A stretch of 64,000 nt of DNA from Acetobacter oryzoeni (GCF_004014775.2 NZ_CP042808.1:2239001-2303000); one strand, 5' to 3'; counted from the first letter of the stretch, positions 1 through 9,424 are shown. A program made the numbers and translations. The notes: a model not told the origin generated them from the letters alone.

Positions 1-246
1 CACATTGGCATCTCCCAGCCAATCATCCAAAAACCGTCCTAGCGTAGCTTGGTAAAGTATTTCTTTTGTGTTGAAATAATAAAGAATATTTGCCTTTGGC
101 AACGCGCATGCTTTGGCTATGTCATCTATACGCGTGCCATTTAAACCATGAACGGCAAACACTTTTTCTGCAGCATCCAAGATTTGACTCGTATTCTGCT
201 TACGAGGATTGCCAACAGTTTGCTCGGCATTGCCATTTTTGCGCAT
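1..246 (-). CDS. TetR/AcrR-family transcriptional regulator (N-terminal part, runs off the window)
   Basis: The visible 82 codons start at ATG 246 and carry a typical TetR helix-turn-helix: an ILDAAEKVFAVHG helix followed by a DDIAKACALPKANILYYF recognition segment around residues 40-58. The NILYYF form is common in RutR-like and related TetR proteins. The ligand-binding domain lies outside the window, so neither target nor inducer can be named. The 250 bases upstream, up to tRNA-Ser, hold no convincing gene. Confidence 0.8.
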   Translation of the reverse strand, partial: MRKNGNAEQTVGNPRKQNTSQILDAAEKVFAVHGLNGTRIDDIAKACALPKANILYYFNTKEILYQATLGRFLDDWLGDANV

Positions 247-496
247 AATTACAAAAATCTCTAATTGGAATTCTATACGCGCTTACTAAATTAAACTGAG
301 AGCGAACAGTCCTTATTTAGAGAACTCTGCTACCCCTCTTTCTAGACACTGTTATTTTTGCTCAGACGATTCCCAACCTTATAACGTTGAAGCAACAGAA
401 AGCCCTAAGACCCCGTATTTACGTCCCGTGCAGAACAACGTCACAGAATCTCTGAGACTAATTCATAAAGTTCAATATTTTTAAGGAAAAGCACTA

Positions 497-587
497 TGGC
501 GGAGAGAGAGGGATTCGAACCCTCGGTACGCTATTAACGTACACACGCTTTCCAAGCGTGCGCCTTAAGCCACTCGGCCATCTCTCC
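497..587 (-). tRNA. tRNA-Ser (anticodon GGA)
   Basis: Read on the minus strand, the 7-bp acceptor stem GGAGAGA pairs with TCTCTCC. It is followed by discriminator G and an encoded CCA. The anticodon loop TTGGAAA gives GGA, which decodes UCC. A long variable arm (stem around TACG/CGTA) and a GGTTCGAATCC T-arm fit class II serine tRNA of 91 nt. Confidence 0.95.
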
Positions 588-658
588 GACGCGAGAGAGG
601 TAATAGCAAAATTTTCGAAACAGGCAAGACCTAAAGCAGAAAAAATAATGTTTTTATC

Positions 659-1300
659 TCAACTAACGGCTGGGCTACGCGCATTGTGGATAAAACGGGC
701 AATTGCATCAGGGCTCTTAATACCCGGAGCGCTCTCAACTCCTGATGATACATCCACCGCCGGAGCGCCAGTTATTGCAACAGCTTGGCTCACATTTTCC
801 GGGTTCAAGCCACCAGCCAACATCCACGAATAACCAGGCTGCCACCCGTGCAGCAGATCCCAGTTCAATTGCTGCGCATTGCCGCCTGGGCGTGTTGCAT
901 GAACAGGAGGCTTAGGCTCAATTAAAAGGCGCTCCACCGTGCATAGTCGTGGCAAATCGGCCTGTGATGCGACTGGTATGGATGACCAGACAGGCCGCCC
1001 AAACTTGGCTTGTATCTGTACGGCACGTTCAGGCGTTGTATAAAGTTGCAAGATATCCAGATCTACCTGATCCAGCACCCGCTCCAAGACAGTATCATCA
1101 GGACGCACAAACAGCCCCACCTTCCTGATGCTACCCGTAATCCGAGAAGCCAAAGCCTTTGCTTGCAAAGCACTTATATAACGGGGTGAGCGCTCAAAAA
1201 AAACAAAACCGATCCAATCGGCGCCATATTCCACGCAAGCCTCAAGCCCGGCTTCCTCCGTCAGGCCACAGATTTTTACGCCTGTCTGAACGCCGTCCAT
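659..1300 (-). CDS. trpF: Phosphoribosylanthranilate isomerase
   Basis: TrpF catalyses the third step of tryptophan synthesis, the Amadori rearrangement of N-(5'-phosphoribosyl)anthranilate to CdRP, in the cytoplasm. The 213-residue protein has the KICGLT motif with the catalytic Cys near residue 11, a GADWIGFVFFERSPRY segment, and the C-terminal GGLNPENV and DVSSGVES phosphate-binding loops of this TIM barrel. Length is normal. It follows pyrF by 25 bp on the same strand, so it is probably the distal gene of a lapA-pyrF-trpF operon; trpB and trpA are not next to it. Confidence 0.95.
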   Translation of the reverse strand: MDGVQTGVKICGLTEEAGLEACVEYGADWIGFVFFERSPRYISALQAKALASRITGSIRKVGLFVRPDDTVLERVLDQVDLDILQLYTTPERAVQIQAKFGRPVWSSIPVASQADLPRLCTVERLLIEPKPPVHATRPGGNAQQLNWDLLHGWQPGYSWMLAGGLNPENVSQAVAITGAPAVDVSSGVESAPGIKSPDAIARFIHNARSPAVS

Positions 1301-1325
1301 AACCTACCCCATCTATACAGCAGAT

Positions 1326-2039
1326 TTATGCTGCCAGCTCTGCAGCAATGGCGGCGGCAGCCGCGGCCGGATCTGCTGCCTGTGTTATGGGCCTTCCCAC
1401 CACAATCCAATCTGCTCCAGCGGCACGCGCTTCTGCTGGTGTCATAACGCGTTTTTGGTCCCCTTTCGCGGCACCTGCGGGCCGAATACCGGGCGTTACC
1501 AAAACGGGTTTATCTCCCAGAGCATCTCGAATGGCCTTCAGTTCATGCGCTGAGCAGATTAATCCGTCCATCCCGGATTCCATGGCCAGATGTGCCAAAC
1601 GCAAAACCTGCGTGCGCGTATCATCTGGCACACCCACTTCTGCCAAAGCCTGATCATCCATGCTGGTCAGCACAGTTACAGCCAGCAGTAATGGCCGCTC
1701 CCCCTCCGGAAAAGCTTCATCACATGCCTTCCGCGCAGCTTTCATCATGTCTACGCCGCCAACTGCATGGAGTGTGAGCATACGAGGGCGCAAATGGGAA
1801 AGTGCCTTTACTGCTGCCCCAACTGTATTGGGGATATCATGCAGCTTGAGATCCAGAAATAAAGGCCTCTGCCCGGCCACATCTGCTACAGCCTGAAAAC
1901 CGGCCGCATACGCAAATTCCATACCAAGCTTAATAACGCCCGCAGCACCTTGCACTGCGTGAGCCCATGCCTTGGCCTGTGCCGGATCCTGTGTATCCAG
2001 CGCCACAATCAAACCTGTTTGTCTTGCCGTATCAGACAT
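1326..2039 (-). CDS. pyrF: Orotidine 5'-phosphate decarboxylase
   Basis: This enzyme decarboxylates OMP to UMP in the last step of de novo pyrimidine synthesis. The 237-residue TIM barrel shows the catalytic Lys-Asp network in DLKLHDIPNT (residues 63-72), the VTVLTSMD loop, VTPGIRP and the C-terminal ADWIVVGRPIT phosphate-binding loop. Its ATG overlaps the end of the upstream LapA gene by 8 bp, indicating translational coupling. Alanine-rich C-terminus is unremarkable. Confidence 0.96.
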   Translation of the reverse strand: MSDTARQTGLIVALDTQDPAQAKAWAHAVQGAAGVIKLGMEFAYAAGFQAVADVAGQRPLFLDLKLHDIPNTVGAAVKALSHLRPRMLTLHAVGGVDMMKAARKACDEAFPEGERPLLLAVTVLTSMDDQALAEVGVPDDTRTQVLRLAHLAMESGMDGLICSAHELKAIRDALGDKPVLVTPGIRPAGAAKGDQKRVMTPAEARAAGADWIVVGRPITQAADPAAAAAAIAAELAA

Positions 2040-2379
2040 GTGGCTCTACCCCTGAAGAAGGAGAAACAGACGGAGTTGCCACAGCTACAGGCGCAGGGGC
2101 CACCGGCTGGCTGGATACAACCTGCACTTGCGCAAGCTGTGCTTCCAATTCCTTTACATGCTGTTCTGCCTTGCGCGCACGCCGACGCTGCTTGAATTCA
2201 GCCGTCCACAAACAGAACGCGCCTAGCAGAAAAGCAACAGCAGCGACCAACAGCGCCAACACACCAGCGGAAGATTTCCAGCTATATGTCAGCAGCCACA
2301 TATCGAGCGGATCCTGATTACTGGCACTGAACACGACAAGCGCCAGCAGGAATGGGACAACAATTATCAGCCTGATCAT
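2032..2379 (-). CDS. lapA: LapA-domain (DUF1049) inner-membrane protein
   Basis: A small membrane protein with an N-terminal hydrophobic segment (IIVVPFLLALVVF), a short polar loop containing NQDPLDMWLL, a second membrane segment (VLALLVAAVAFLLGAF) and a basic, then coiled, cytoplasmic tail. This is the layout of the LapA/YciS family linked to lipopolysaccharide assembly. I start it at ATG 2379 (MIRLIIVV), which matches family N-termini; a GTG eight codons upstream is possible. A lapA-pyrF-trpF arrangement is familiar in alphaproteobacteria. The tail is Pro/Val-rich. Confidence 0.75.
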   Translation of the reverse strand: MIRLIIVVPFLLALVVFSASNQDPLDMWLLTYSWKSSAGVLALLVAAVAFLLGAFCLWTAEFKQRRRARKAEQHVKELEAQLAQVQVVSSQPVAPAPVAVATPSVSPSSGVEPHV

Positions 2380-2635
2380 GATAGCAAGTCGTAGCCGTAT
2401 CACACATAAAGAACAAGCGACTGAATATCATCAACTGCACGCTTAATGATAAAATATTTCACACATTTTTACAGGATCACCAAGCTGCAATAGATAAAGA
2501 ACTTTATTGTGTTTCCTCTCGCCGCAACTGCCTGAATCTGCTAGAGCTGATGTGGATTGTATTGTTTTGCTCATTTTTCCTGAATAATGAGCCATTTCTG
2601 TTTGCGACATTACTCCTGAGGATCAGACATCCATC

Positions 2636-3130
2636 ATGAATACCGAGACTGCAGATTCACTTGGCGGCGCCTCTCAAACACCTCGTGCACCGTCTATTCA
2701 GATGGGAATCCAATACGTTAAATCTGTTGAATTTCAGGTTCTCGGCGCACCTGCAGTTTACACACGCGTAACAGACCGCCCTCATCTTGGTGTTTCTGTA
2801 GATGTGCGTGCCCATCAAATGGGCGAAAACCAGCCAAATTTTGAAGTTGAACTTATCTTGCGCTGCCAAGGGCATCTTCCTGCACAACGGGAAGGAGAAG
2901 AAATTACGCCCTTGTTTGATGTTAATCTGGTGTATGCAGGTATCTTTACGTTGCAACATGCAACAGCCGAAACTTTTGAAACCCTGCTGCTTATTGAAGC
3001 TCCGCGTCTTCTCTACCCTGCTGCACGCAACATGTTGGCCACTCTATGCCGTGAAGCAGGCTTTCTGCCTGTTATCATGCAGCAGATTGATTTTGCCGCA
3101 TTATGGCGCAATCGCCGCGCTGTAGGCTGA
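2636..3130 (+). CDS. secB: Protein-export chaperone SecB
   Basis: SecB binds unfolded preproteins in the cytoplasm and hands them to SecA. The 164-residue protein has the family signature: QYVKSVEFQVLGAP at residues 26-39, a VDVRAHQ strand, the EVELILRCQ strand, LVYAGIF and a C-terminal block of IEAPRLLYPAARNMLATL ending near QQIDFAALW. A CTGAGGA ribosome-binding site lies about a dozen bases before ATG. The gene stands between a minus-strand operon and the repeat protein at 3185. Confidence 0.95.
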   Translation: MNTETADSLGGASQTPRAPSIQMGIQYVKSVEFQVLGAPAVYTRVTDRPHLGVSVDVRAHQMGENQPNFEVELILRCQGHLPAQREGEEITPLFDVNLVYAGIFTLQHATAETFETLLLIEAPRLLYPAARNMLATLCREAGFLPVIMQQIDFAALWRNRRAVG

Positions 3131-3184
3131 AAGCAACATTCCGGCCTGTTGATTTTTATACCTGCAAAAGAAAGATAACAAACT

Positions 3185-3847
3185 ATGGCTGCTAAAGCAT
3201 CCAAAGCTTTATGGTACTCTTTTGATGCAAATTGGTACCGCGCAGAATACGGCGCAATTATGGATGCTTTGCTGTCTTTTTCTGATCAGGAACTTGAACA
3301 CTGGTATAAAACCGAAGGTGCTCCCTCCGGCCATTCGCCAAACAGATATTTCAACGAGGAATGGTACCGGGTTAATTGTTCCCAAGCGGCAGAAGCCATT
3401 ACAAGCGGCACCTATACTTCTGGCTTTGAGCATTACTGCAACGAGGGCTACAAAAGCTTTTCCCCACATTACCTCTTTTCAGAACGTTATTATCGCCAGC
3501 GCTATCCTGATATCTCGGAACAAAACCTGCAATCAGGCGGTTTTGTAAATGGGTATGATCATTTCCTACGATCTGGCGATCAAGAAAAGCGTTCCGGCCA
3601 TCTATTTTTTGATCCAAACATCTACCTGCAAAATAGACCAGCTGATCCAAACCTGCAGGGGCTGGCCCCGTTTATGAACCTACTTCATTCAGCACATAGT
3701 CTTCCCAATTCCATTTCACTGTCTGATCACTTTAATCCTACATGGTATCGCACCCTTTGCCCGGATGCCGTTATGGCCGTAGAATATGGTTTTGCACCTA
3801 ACGTGCTGTATCAGTTTCTTAGCGCCTTTACGCCAGACCATTTCTGA
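3185..3847 (+). CDS. Hypothetical protein built from about five FDxxWYR-type repeats
   Basis: I do not recognise a named function. The 220-residue protein consists almost wholly of about five units of roughly 40 residues. Each begins with a motif of the form F-[DNS]-x-x-[WY]-Y-[RL]: FDANWYR (13), FNEEWYR (56), FSERYYR (98), FDPNIYL (142) and FNPTWYR (about 187). In the first three units a conserved [HDE]-[WYF]-x-x-x-G follows some 25 residues later. Similar FDxxYYLxxYPD repeats occur in some acetobacterial and cyanobacterial glycosyltransferase-associated proteins (from memory). There is no signal peptide or membrane segment. It starts 54 bp after secB and ends 49 bp before pdxA. Confidence 0.7.
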   Translation: MAAKASKALWYSFDANWYRAEYGAIMDALLSFSDQELEHWYKTEGAPSGHSPNRYFNEEWYRVNCSQAAEAITSGTYTSGFEHYCNEGYKSFSPHYLFSERYYRQRYPDISEQNLQSGGFVNGYDHFLRSGDQEKRSGHLFFDPNIYLQNRPADPNLQGLAPFMNLLHSAHSLPNSISLSDHFNPTWYRTLCPDAVMAVEYGFAPNVLYQFLSAFTPDHF

Positions 3848-3896
3848 GCGTTTCTGCCTGCATACTCATATTTTCCTGCACTGAAGGAAGAAGCCT

Positions 3897-4868
3897 ATGC
3901 TTGCTTTAACACAAGGTGACCCAGCAGGTATTGCGCCTGAAATTACTGTAAAAGCATGGCGCATATTACGCGAAAGTGGGCTTCCTTTTGTTTTTATAGG
4001 AGACCCCACCCTTCTGGAACAACACGCCCCAGTGCAAGCGGTGCGTTATCTGGAACAGGGAACGGATGTTTTCTCCCACGCCATTCCTGTAATCCCTCTC
4101 CGTCTGGAAACACCTGCTGCCCCCGGAGAACCAGACCGCCAAAACGCACCCAGTGTTATTGAAAGCATCCGCCTGGCGGTAGAACTGGCCCAGAATGGTG
4201 AAGCCTCCGCCATTATTACTAACCCTATCAGCAAGGAAGTTATTCAAAGCGCAGGGTTTAAACATCCGGGGCATACCAGCTATCTGGCAGAACTATGCCA
4301 TGTGCCCGGACATGAAGTGATGATGCTGGCCAGCCCATCTCTGAGGGTTGTGCCTGTTACTGTGCATGTATCCCTCCGGCATGCGCTGGAACAATTAAAT
4401 ACAGAGCTGATTGTTAAAACAGCCCGCACAGTCGCGGCTGGGCTCAAGCGCGATTTTGGGCTGAAAGCACCACGCATTGCTGTAGCCGGATTAAACCCCC
4501 ATGCAGGGGAAAACGGTTTAATGGGGCATGAAGAGCAGCAGATTATCACCCCTGCCATTAAAGCGTTACAGCAGGAAGGGCTCAACATTACAGGCCCCAT
4601 GCCGCCAGATACCATGTTCACACCCGCAGCCCGCAGCCGTTACGATGTGGCCTTATGCATGTATCATGACCAAGGGCTGATCCCGCTCAAAACGCTGGAT
4701 ATGGCAGAAGGCGTGAATGTAACGCTGGGTTTGCCCATTATTCGTACATCGCCCGACCATGGCACAGCCTTTGACATTGCGGGGCAGAACAAGGCAGACC
4801 CAAGCAGCCTTGTTGCGGCCATTCGGTTGGCAGCACAGCTTGCGCAGAACAGAAGGAACGCAGCATGA
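3897..4868 (+). CDS. pdxA: 4-hydroxythreonine-4-phosphate dehydrogenase
   Basis: PdxA oxidises 4-phosphohydroxy-L-threonine with NAD in the DXP-dependent pyridoxal phosphate pathway. The product goes to PdxJ, encoded directly downstream. The 323-residue protein shows the N-terminal [13 protein letters not shown] motif, metal-binding His residues in [11 protein letters not shown] and [12 protein letters not shown], and the [12 protein letters not shown] motif near the C-terminus. The stop overlaps the pdxJ ATG by 4 bp. Confidence 0.96.
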   Translation: MLALTQGDPAGIAPEITVKAWRILRESGLPFVFIGDPTLLEQHAPVQAVRYLEQGTDVFSHAIPVIPLRLETPAAPGEPDRQNAPSVIESIRLAVELAQNGEASAIITNPISKEVIQSAGFKHPGHTSYLAELCHVPGHEVMMLASPSLRVVPVTVHVSLRHALEQLNTELIVKTARTVAAGLKRDFGLKAPRIAVAGLNPHAGENGLMGHEEQQIITPAIKALQQEGLNITGPMPPDTMFTPAARSRYDVALCMYHDQGLIPLKTLDMAEGVNVTLGLPIIRTSPDHGTAFDIAGQNKADPSSLVAAIRLAAQLAQNRRNAA

Positions 4869-5587
4869 CTTCAGCTATCCGGCTTGGCGTCAACATTGAT
4901 CATGTCGCTACCATTCGCAATGCACGTGGTGGCACATATCCAGATCCCGTTGCCGCGGCCTTGTTGGCTATTCAGGCTGGTGCAGATGGCATTACTGCCC
5001 ATCTACGTGAAGATAGACGCCATATCCGTGATAAAGATCTGGAACGCCTGCGCGCAGAAATTGCGGCACCTCTTAATATGGAAATGGCCGCAACTGATGA
5101 AATGGTTGGCATAGCCCTTGGCTTACACCCCCATGCCTGCTGCCTTGTGCCCGAACGGCGTGCGGAACTCACCACAGAAGGCGGCCTGAACGTAGCAGGA
5201 CAGCTAGAAACACTTACGCCAAAAGTGCAACAACTCGCCCAAGCAGGTATTCGTGTTTCGCTGTTTATAGACCCCTCACCCGTACAGATAGAAGCTGCCG
5301 CCAAAATAGGCGCACAAGTAGTAGAGCTCCACACTGGCGCTTACGCAGAAGGGAAAGCTGGAGAACTGGAACACCTGCGTGCCGCAGCCACACAAGCCGC
5401 CGCACTTGGGCTGGAGGTACATGCAGGACATGGTCTGACATTTGAAAACGTTAGCCCCATAGCAGGCTTGCCAGAGCTGCGAGAACTCAACATTGGGCAC
5501 TTTCTGATTGGACAGGCCATTTTTGATGGTCTGGCAGCCGTTGTGCAAAACATGAAACGTCATATTGCAGAAGGTGCGGCTCTTTAA
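4865..5587 (+). CDS. pdxJ: Pyridoxine 5'-phosphate synthase
   Basis: PdxJ condenses deoxyxylulose 5-phosphate with the PdxA product to form pyridoxine 5'-phosphate. The 240-residue protein starts with the signature [17 protein letters not shown], has [11 protein letters not shown] around residue 46, ELHTGAYAE in the middle and [11 protein letters not shown] plus LNIGHFLIG toward the end. The ATGA overlap with pdxA shows a two-gene vitamin B6 operon; the next small gene starts 1 bp after the stop. Confidence 0.96.
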   Translation: MTSAIRLGVNIDHVATIRNARGGTYPDPVAAALLAIQAGADGITAHLREDRRHIRDKDLERLRAEIAAPLNMEMAATDEMVGIALGLHPHACCLVPERRAELTTEGGLNVAGQLETLTPKVQQLAQAGIRVSLFIDPSPVQIEAAAKIGAQVVELHTGAYAEGKAGELEHLRAAATQAAALGLEVHAGHGLTFENVSPIAGLPELRELNIGHFLIGQAIFDGLAAVVQNMKRHIAEGAAL

Positions 5588-5588
5588 A

Positions 5589-5945
5589 ATGGAAGAACCA
5601 CAGGAATACAAAACACCCAAAGCCTTACTTGTAGCCGTTATTGGCATGGGTGTGCTGATTGTGGTGGGCGTTGTTGTATTGGCAGGCGTACTCATTCATC
5701 GCATGAGCAGCAAGCCTACTCCCCCTCCACTTCCACCTGTTGCGTTATCTGATGCCGCACCATCCCCCAGCCTCCCCACAGCACATGCGACGTTACCTGC
5801 AGGTGAACACCTGTTAAGCGTAACGCGTGTGCGGGATAATCTGTTGGCCCTGCATGTTACAGAACAGGGGCAGGATCGTATTGTGCTATGGGATGTACCC
5901 ACCGGACAGTTACGGACCGGTCTGGATATCAACACGGCACAGTAA
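5589..5945 (+). CDS. Small single-pass membrane protein, unknown function
   Basis: A 118-residue protein beginning MEEPQEYKTPKALL right after the pdxJ stop. It has one strongly hydrophobic segment (residues about 12-35, rich in Val, Ile and Leu), then a proline-rich linker (PTPPPLPPVALS), then a short globular tail with VTRVRDNLLALHV and DRIVLWDVPTGQ. The tail resembles one blade of a beta-propeller-like or membrane-anchored periplasmic domain, but I recognise no family. Its position suggests cotranscription with pdxAJ and anmK. Confidence 0.65.
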   Translation: MEEPQEYKTPKALLVAVIGMGVLIVVGVVVLAGVLIHRMSSKPTPPPLPPVALSDAAPSPSLPTAHATLPAGEHLLSVTRVRDNLLALHVTEQGQDRIVLWDVPTGQLRTGLDINTAQ

Positions 5946-5949
5946 CACT

Positions 5950-7095
5950 ATGCCTTCTTCCCCTCTCCTCACCGCCATTGGGCTTATGAGTGGTACATCG
6001 CTTGATGGCGTAGATGCAGCGCTCATACAAACTGATGGCACACGTATATCCAGGCATGGTCCTTCCTTAACCGTGCCTTATACCCCAGAGTTACGCGCAC
6101 GCCTACGCCACATACTGGATGCGGCACCCCAGCTTGCACCTTCTGACCCTATATTACTGTCTGCAGAACATGATCTGACAGAAGTGCATGCCATAGCTGT
6201 ACAGCAACTGCGCCAAATGGCTCCTGATATGCCTGCCGATCTTATCGGCTTTCATGGTCAGACCATTTTGCATCAGCCTGGACGCACATGGCAGATAGGC
6301 AATGCCATTGCTCTTTCTGCTGCTACAGATTTACCAGTTATCCATGACTTTCGCACCGCAGACGTTCAGGCTGGTGGAGAAGGTGCGCCTTTAGCTCCTT
6401 TATATCATGCCGCTCTGCTACATGATCAGCCACGGCCCGTTGCAATTCTGAATATTGGGGGAGTTGCCAATCTCACTTTGCTGACTTCGAAAGGTGAGAT
6501 TCTGGCCTGCGATACAGGGCCCGGGAATGCCCTGCTGGATGACTGGACTTTCCGCCATACCGGTATTCCCTACGATAAAGATGGACAGCTGGCACACAGT
6601 GGTAAGGTTGCAGAACCTCTTCTGAAGCAGTTGTTGGCACATCCATTTTTTAGCAAACCAGCCCCGAAATCTCTCGATAGGCTGAGCTTCCATACTGCCT
6701 TGCAGGATATTGCTGCACTCTCTCCGGCAGATGGGGCTGCTACATTGGTCGCCTTTACGGCAGAAACCATTGCCCGCACCCCGTTACCAGAACAACCAAA
6801 GGCATGGTTTGTGTGTGGTGGTGGCCGGCACAACCCCGCTATCATGGAAGCGCTTGCACAACGCCTTTCTGGCCAAGTATTTCCGGTAGAAACTCTAGGA
6901 TGGAACGGGGATGCGCTGGAAGCCGAATGCTTTGGTTTTCTAGCAGTCAGAAGCCTTTACGGATTACCTTTATCTCTGCCATCCACCACCGGTGTACCTA
7001 CTCCTCAACGGGGTGGCCGGTTAAGTTGCGGCGGCATTACGCCATGGAAGGCAAAAGCTGTTTTAAACACGAAAATGCAGTATAATATTGTCTAA
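5950..7095 (+). CDS. anmK: Anhydro-N-acetylmuramic acid kinase
   Basis: AnmK phosphorylates and opens 1,6-anhydro-MurNAc during peptidoglycan recycling, giving MurNAc-6-phosphate. From ATG 5950 the protein is 381 residues. The ATP-binding motif GLMSGTSLDGVDAAL lies at residues 10-24, GFHGQTILH in the middle, then ILNIGGVANLT and the catalytic-Asp segment CDTGPGNALLDDW; VCGGGRHNP and NGDALEAECFGFLA close the fold. The open frame extends upstream but into the previous gene, so 5950 is preferred. Confidence 0.93.
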   Translation: MPSSPLLTAIGLMSGTSLDGVDAALIQTDGTRISRHGPSLTVPYTPELRARLRHILDAAPQLAPSDPILLSAEHDLTEVHAIAVQQLRQMAPDMPADLIGFHGQTILHQPGRTWQIGNAIALSAATDLPVIHDFRTADVQAGGEGAPLAPLYHAALLHDQPRPVAILNIGGVANLTLLTSKGEILACDTGPGNALLDDWTFRHTGIPYDKDGQLAHSGKVAEPLLKQLLAHPFFSKPAPKSLDRLSFHTALQDIAALSPADGAATLVAFTAETIARTPLPEQPKAWFVCGGGRHNPAIMEALAQRLSGQVFPVETLGWNGDALEAECFGFLAVRSLYGLPLSLPSTTGVPTPQRGGRLSCGGITPWKAKAVLNTKMQYNIV

Positions 7096-7127
7096 TACAT
7101 TCCATTGAACAGGAAAGACTTAAAACC

Positions 7128-7619
7128 ATGAAACGCTTTCTGGCATTCAGCCTGTTGCTTGCTGCCCTTGGCGCGCCGGGACTGGCCTGTTCTGCGAGTG
7201 CACAAACCGTTATCGATGGTAGCGATAAAAAGGCCTCTCCTTTTGTCAAAAACACCCTCAAAACACTAACAAAACGATTCCCAGACACGCATCCATTTTT
7301 CCGCGCAATTACCACGCATCCTAATGCAGAAAAAAAGCAGGTTGTGTGTGGTGAAATCAGCCTGAGTTCCAGCAAAACACCGGAACCAGATAGCTTTATG
7401 CTTTTTGGCGCAGCGGAGGGTGAAAACCCACCTATCGTTTATGAACCACGTGAAATCCCAGCCACTATTGATTCACGTGAAGTGAATATGTGGATCAATC
7501 ACGGAGCGGATCTGGCTGATCTGGAAGAAATGGGCTGCGTGCCAGAGGGCAGCTATCGGCAGTATGGCGATAAACTAAACCAAGTTTTACAGAACAAAAA
7601 GCATAGTGCCACACGTTAA
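7128..7619 (+). CDS. Secreted hypothetical protein
   Basis: A 163-residue protein with a clear Sec signal peptide (KRFLAFSLLLAALGAPGLACSASA, cleavage probably after the ASA near residue 25). The mature part has two separated Cys residues (VVCGE and MGCVPEG) that could form a disulfide, and an ISLSSSKTPEPDSFMLFG segment. I recognise no domain. It has its own AGGAAAG ribosome-binding site and lies 32 bp after anmK. Confidence 0.65.
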   Translation: MKRFLAFSLLLAALGAPGLACSASAQTVIDGSDKKASPFVKNTLKTLTKRFPDTHPFFRAITTHPNAEKKQVVCGEISLSSSKTPEPDSFMLFGAAEGENPPIVYEPREIPATIDSREVNMWINHGADLADLEEMGCVPEGSYRQYGDKLNQVLQNKKHSATR

Positions 7620-7750
7620 AATCCACTGGTCTTTTTTACTCCATTACAGGCAATTCAGCTGTTTGTAGTGGAAAAGCCACAGCTTGGTTTCTCAAACCAG
7701 AAAAACATACAGAATAATTGACAGGCGGTAACTTTCATCGCCATTCTTAT

Positions 7751-7790
7751 CCCGGTCACGAACAAAAAAAACAAAATGACCGGGTTTTCT
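7751..7790 (+). terminator. Hairpin, possible terminator of the 7128 gene
   Basis: CCCGGTCA (7751-7758) and TGACCGGG (7777-7784) form a perfect 8-bp stem with an 18-nt A-rich loop, followed by TTTTCTG. This overlaps the first possible ATG (7776) of the DUF3311 gene, another reason to prefer its start at 7794. Confidence 0.5.
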
Positions 7791-7793
7791 GTA

Positions 7794-7973
7794 ATGAAAT
7801 ATCTGAACTTCCTACTCGCCTTGCCCTTTTTAGGGTTGCTCTGGACACCCCTGTATAACAGGCACGATCCTGTTTTATGGGGTTTTCCCTTTTTCTACTG
7901 GTACCAATTCGCATGGGTGCCCGTAACCTCTGTCCTTATCTGGATTGTCTGGAAAAAGGGACAAAGCACATGA
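7794..7973 (+). CDS. DUF3311 small membrane protein, symporter partner
   Basis: A 59-residue protein with two membrane segments and the DUF3311 pattern: GLLWTPLYNRHDPVLWGFPFFYW followed by WVPVTSVLIWIVW. Genes of this family regularly precede sodium:solute symporters of the MctP/YhjB type. Here the stop overlaps the symporter ATG by 4 bp. I chose ATG 7794 (MKYLNFLLALPF) because it matches family N-termini; ATG 7776 would add six residues and falls inside a hairpin. Confidence 0.85.
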   Translation: MKYLNFLLALPFLGLLWTPLYNRHDPVLWGFPFFYWYQFAWVPVTSVLIWIVWKKGQST

Positions 7974-9424
7974 ACACCATAAACCCGTGGGCGCTTGGCG
8001 TTTTTGTTTTCTTTTTTGCTGCCACCATTGTTGTTGGCAGTTCCATACAATGGATACGCGGCCTGTTTCATGCCAAGCGTGACACCAATAGCCATGAAGA
8101 GTGGTCTTTGGGCGGGCGAGAATTTGGGCCGTGGGTAACGTGGTTTCTGGTTGGTGGAGATTTTTACACCGCCTATACTGTTATTGCCGTGCCCGCACTG
8201 GTGTATGCGGCGGGGGCATACGGCTTTTTTGCGCTGCCTTATACCATTATCGTTTACCCGTTCATTTTTCTTGTCATGCCTAAACTCTGGAAGCTTGCTC
8301 GTGCAGGCGGCCACGCCACAGCGGCAGATATTGTAAAGGCACGCTTTAACAGCCGGGCATTGGAGGTGGTTATCGCGTTAACCGGCCTGGTAGCGGTCAT
8401 GCCCTATATTGCACTCCAGCTTATTGGTATCCGTACAGTAGTGCAGGCTTTGGGATTACCGGGCGATCTACCACTGATTATCGCCTTTATTTCTCTTGCC
8501 GCTTACACATGGCTGGGGGGACTGCACGCACCAGCGCTTACGGCCTTTATCAAGGATATTATGATCTATATTGCCGTACTGGTGGCGGTAACTGTTATTC
8601 CTTTGCACACCGGCGGTTACAGCGCGCTGTTCGCCACGGCGGCACATGCCGATACGGTACTTAAAACCGGGCAAGGTTTACCCTATGCCACACTCGCGCT
8701 TTCTTCCGCTCTGGCTGCCTTTTTATACCCCCATACACTTACAGGGATTCTGGCATCTCGCTCGGCAGATACCATCAAACAGAATGCCGTTTTTTTACCG
8801 GCATACACCATTGTATTGGGGCTTATCGCCATGCTGGGTTTTATGGCGCATGCAGCGGGCATTAACACCACCAATACGTCCATGGTTGTGCCTCTGCTGT
8901 TCCAAAGCGTCTTTCCGGCATGGTTTGCCGGTTTTTGCCTTGCTGCCATTGCCGTGGGTGCGTTGGTGCCGGCGGCCGTTATGGCCATTGGCGCAGCAAA
9001 TCTGGTCACCAACAATCTGCTTCCCGCACAAGCTAACCCGGTGCGTGCCAGCCGCATTACAGCGTTCATCGTTAAAATTGGCGCGCTGATTTGCGTATTG
9101 TTCCTGAACGCGCAATTTGCCATTGATTTCCAGCTTCTGGGAGGGGTGTTTATTCTACAAACATTCCCTGCGCTTATTCTGGGCCTGTTACGTGTGCGCT
9201 TTTCTGCCGCCGCTATGTTGACGGGATGGGCTGTAGGCACAGTATTTGGCGTTGGCATGTGCTGGATGGACGGCTTGAAACCTATTCACCCCATTAATCT
9301 GGGGCTGTTTTCAGGCAATATTTCTACGGGCCTACTTTCTCTGGTTATCAATATTGCCATGGTTGCACTTGTATCTGTAATGGCTCCCGCCAAACAGGAT
9401 ATCCCAGCTAAAACCACAGCCTAA
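7970..9424 (+). CDS. Sodium:solute symporter, MctP-like monocarboxylate permease
   Basis: A 484-residue inner-membrane transporter of the SSS family with about 13 hydrophobic segments. SSS-type features include DEEWSLGGREFGPW-like text after the first helix (EEWSLGGREFGPWVTWF), GGDFYTAYTVIAVP, and TADIVKARF-like GHATAADIVKARFNSRAL. With an upstream DUF3311 gene it resembles MctP, a permease for lactate, pyruvate and related monocarboxylates. The start at 7970 follows from the ATGA overlap with DUF3311. Substrate remains an inference; lactate would suit an acetic acid bacterium. Confidence 0.85.
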   Translation: MNTINPWALGVFVFFFAATIVVGSSIQWIRGLFHAKRDTNSHEEWSLGGREFGPWVTWFLVGGDFYTAYTVIAVPALVYAAGAYGFFALPYTIIVYPFIFLVMPKLWKLARAGGHATAADIVKARFNSRALEVVIALTGLVAVMPYIALQLIGIRTVVQALGLPGDLPLIIAFISLAAYTWLGGLHAPALTAFIKDIMIYIAVLVAVTVIPLHTGGYSALFATAAHADTVLKTGQGLPYATLALSSALAAFLYPHTLTGILASRSADTIKQNAVFLPAYTIVLGLIAMLGFMAHAAGINTTNTSMVVPLLFQSVFPAWFAGFCLAAIAVGALVPAAVMAIGAANLVTNNLLPAQANPVRASRITAFIVKIGALICVLFLNAQFAIDFQLLGGVFILQTFPALILGLLRVRFSAAAMLTGWAVGTVFGVGMCWMDGLKPIHPINLGLFSGNISTGLLSLVINIAMVALVSVMAPAKQDIPAKTTA

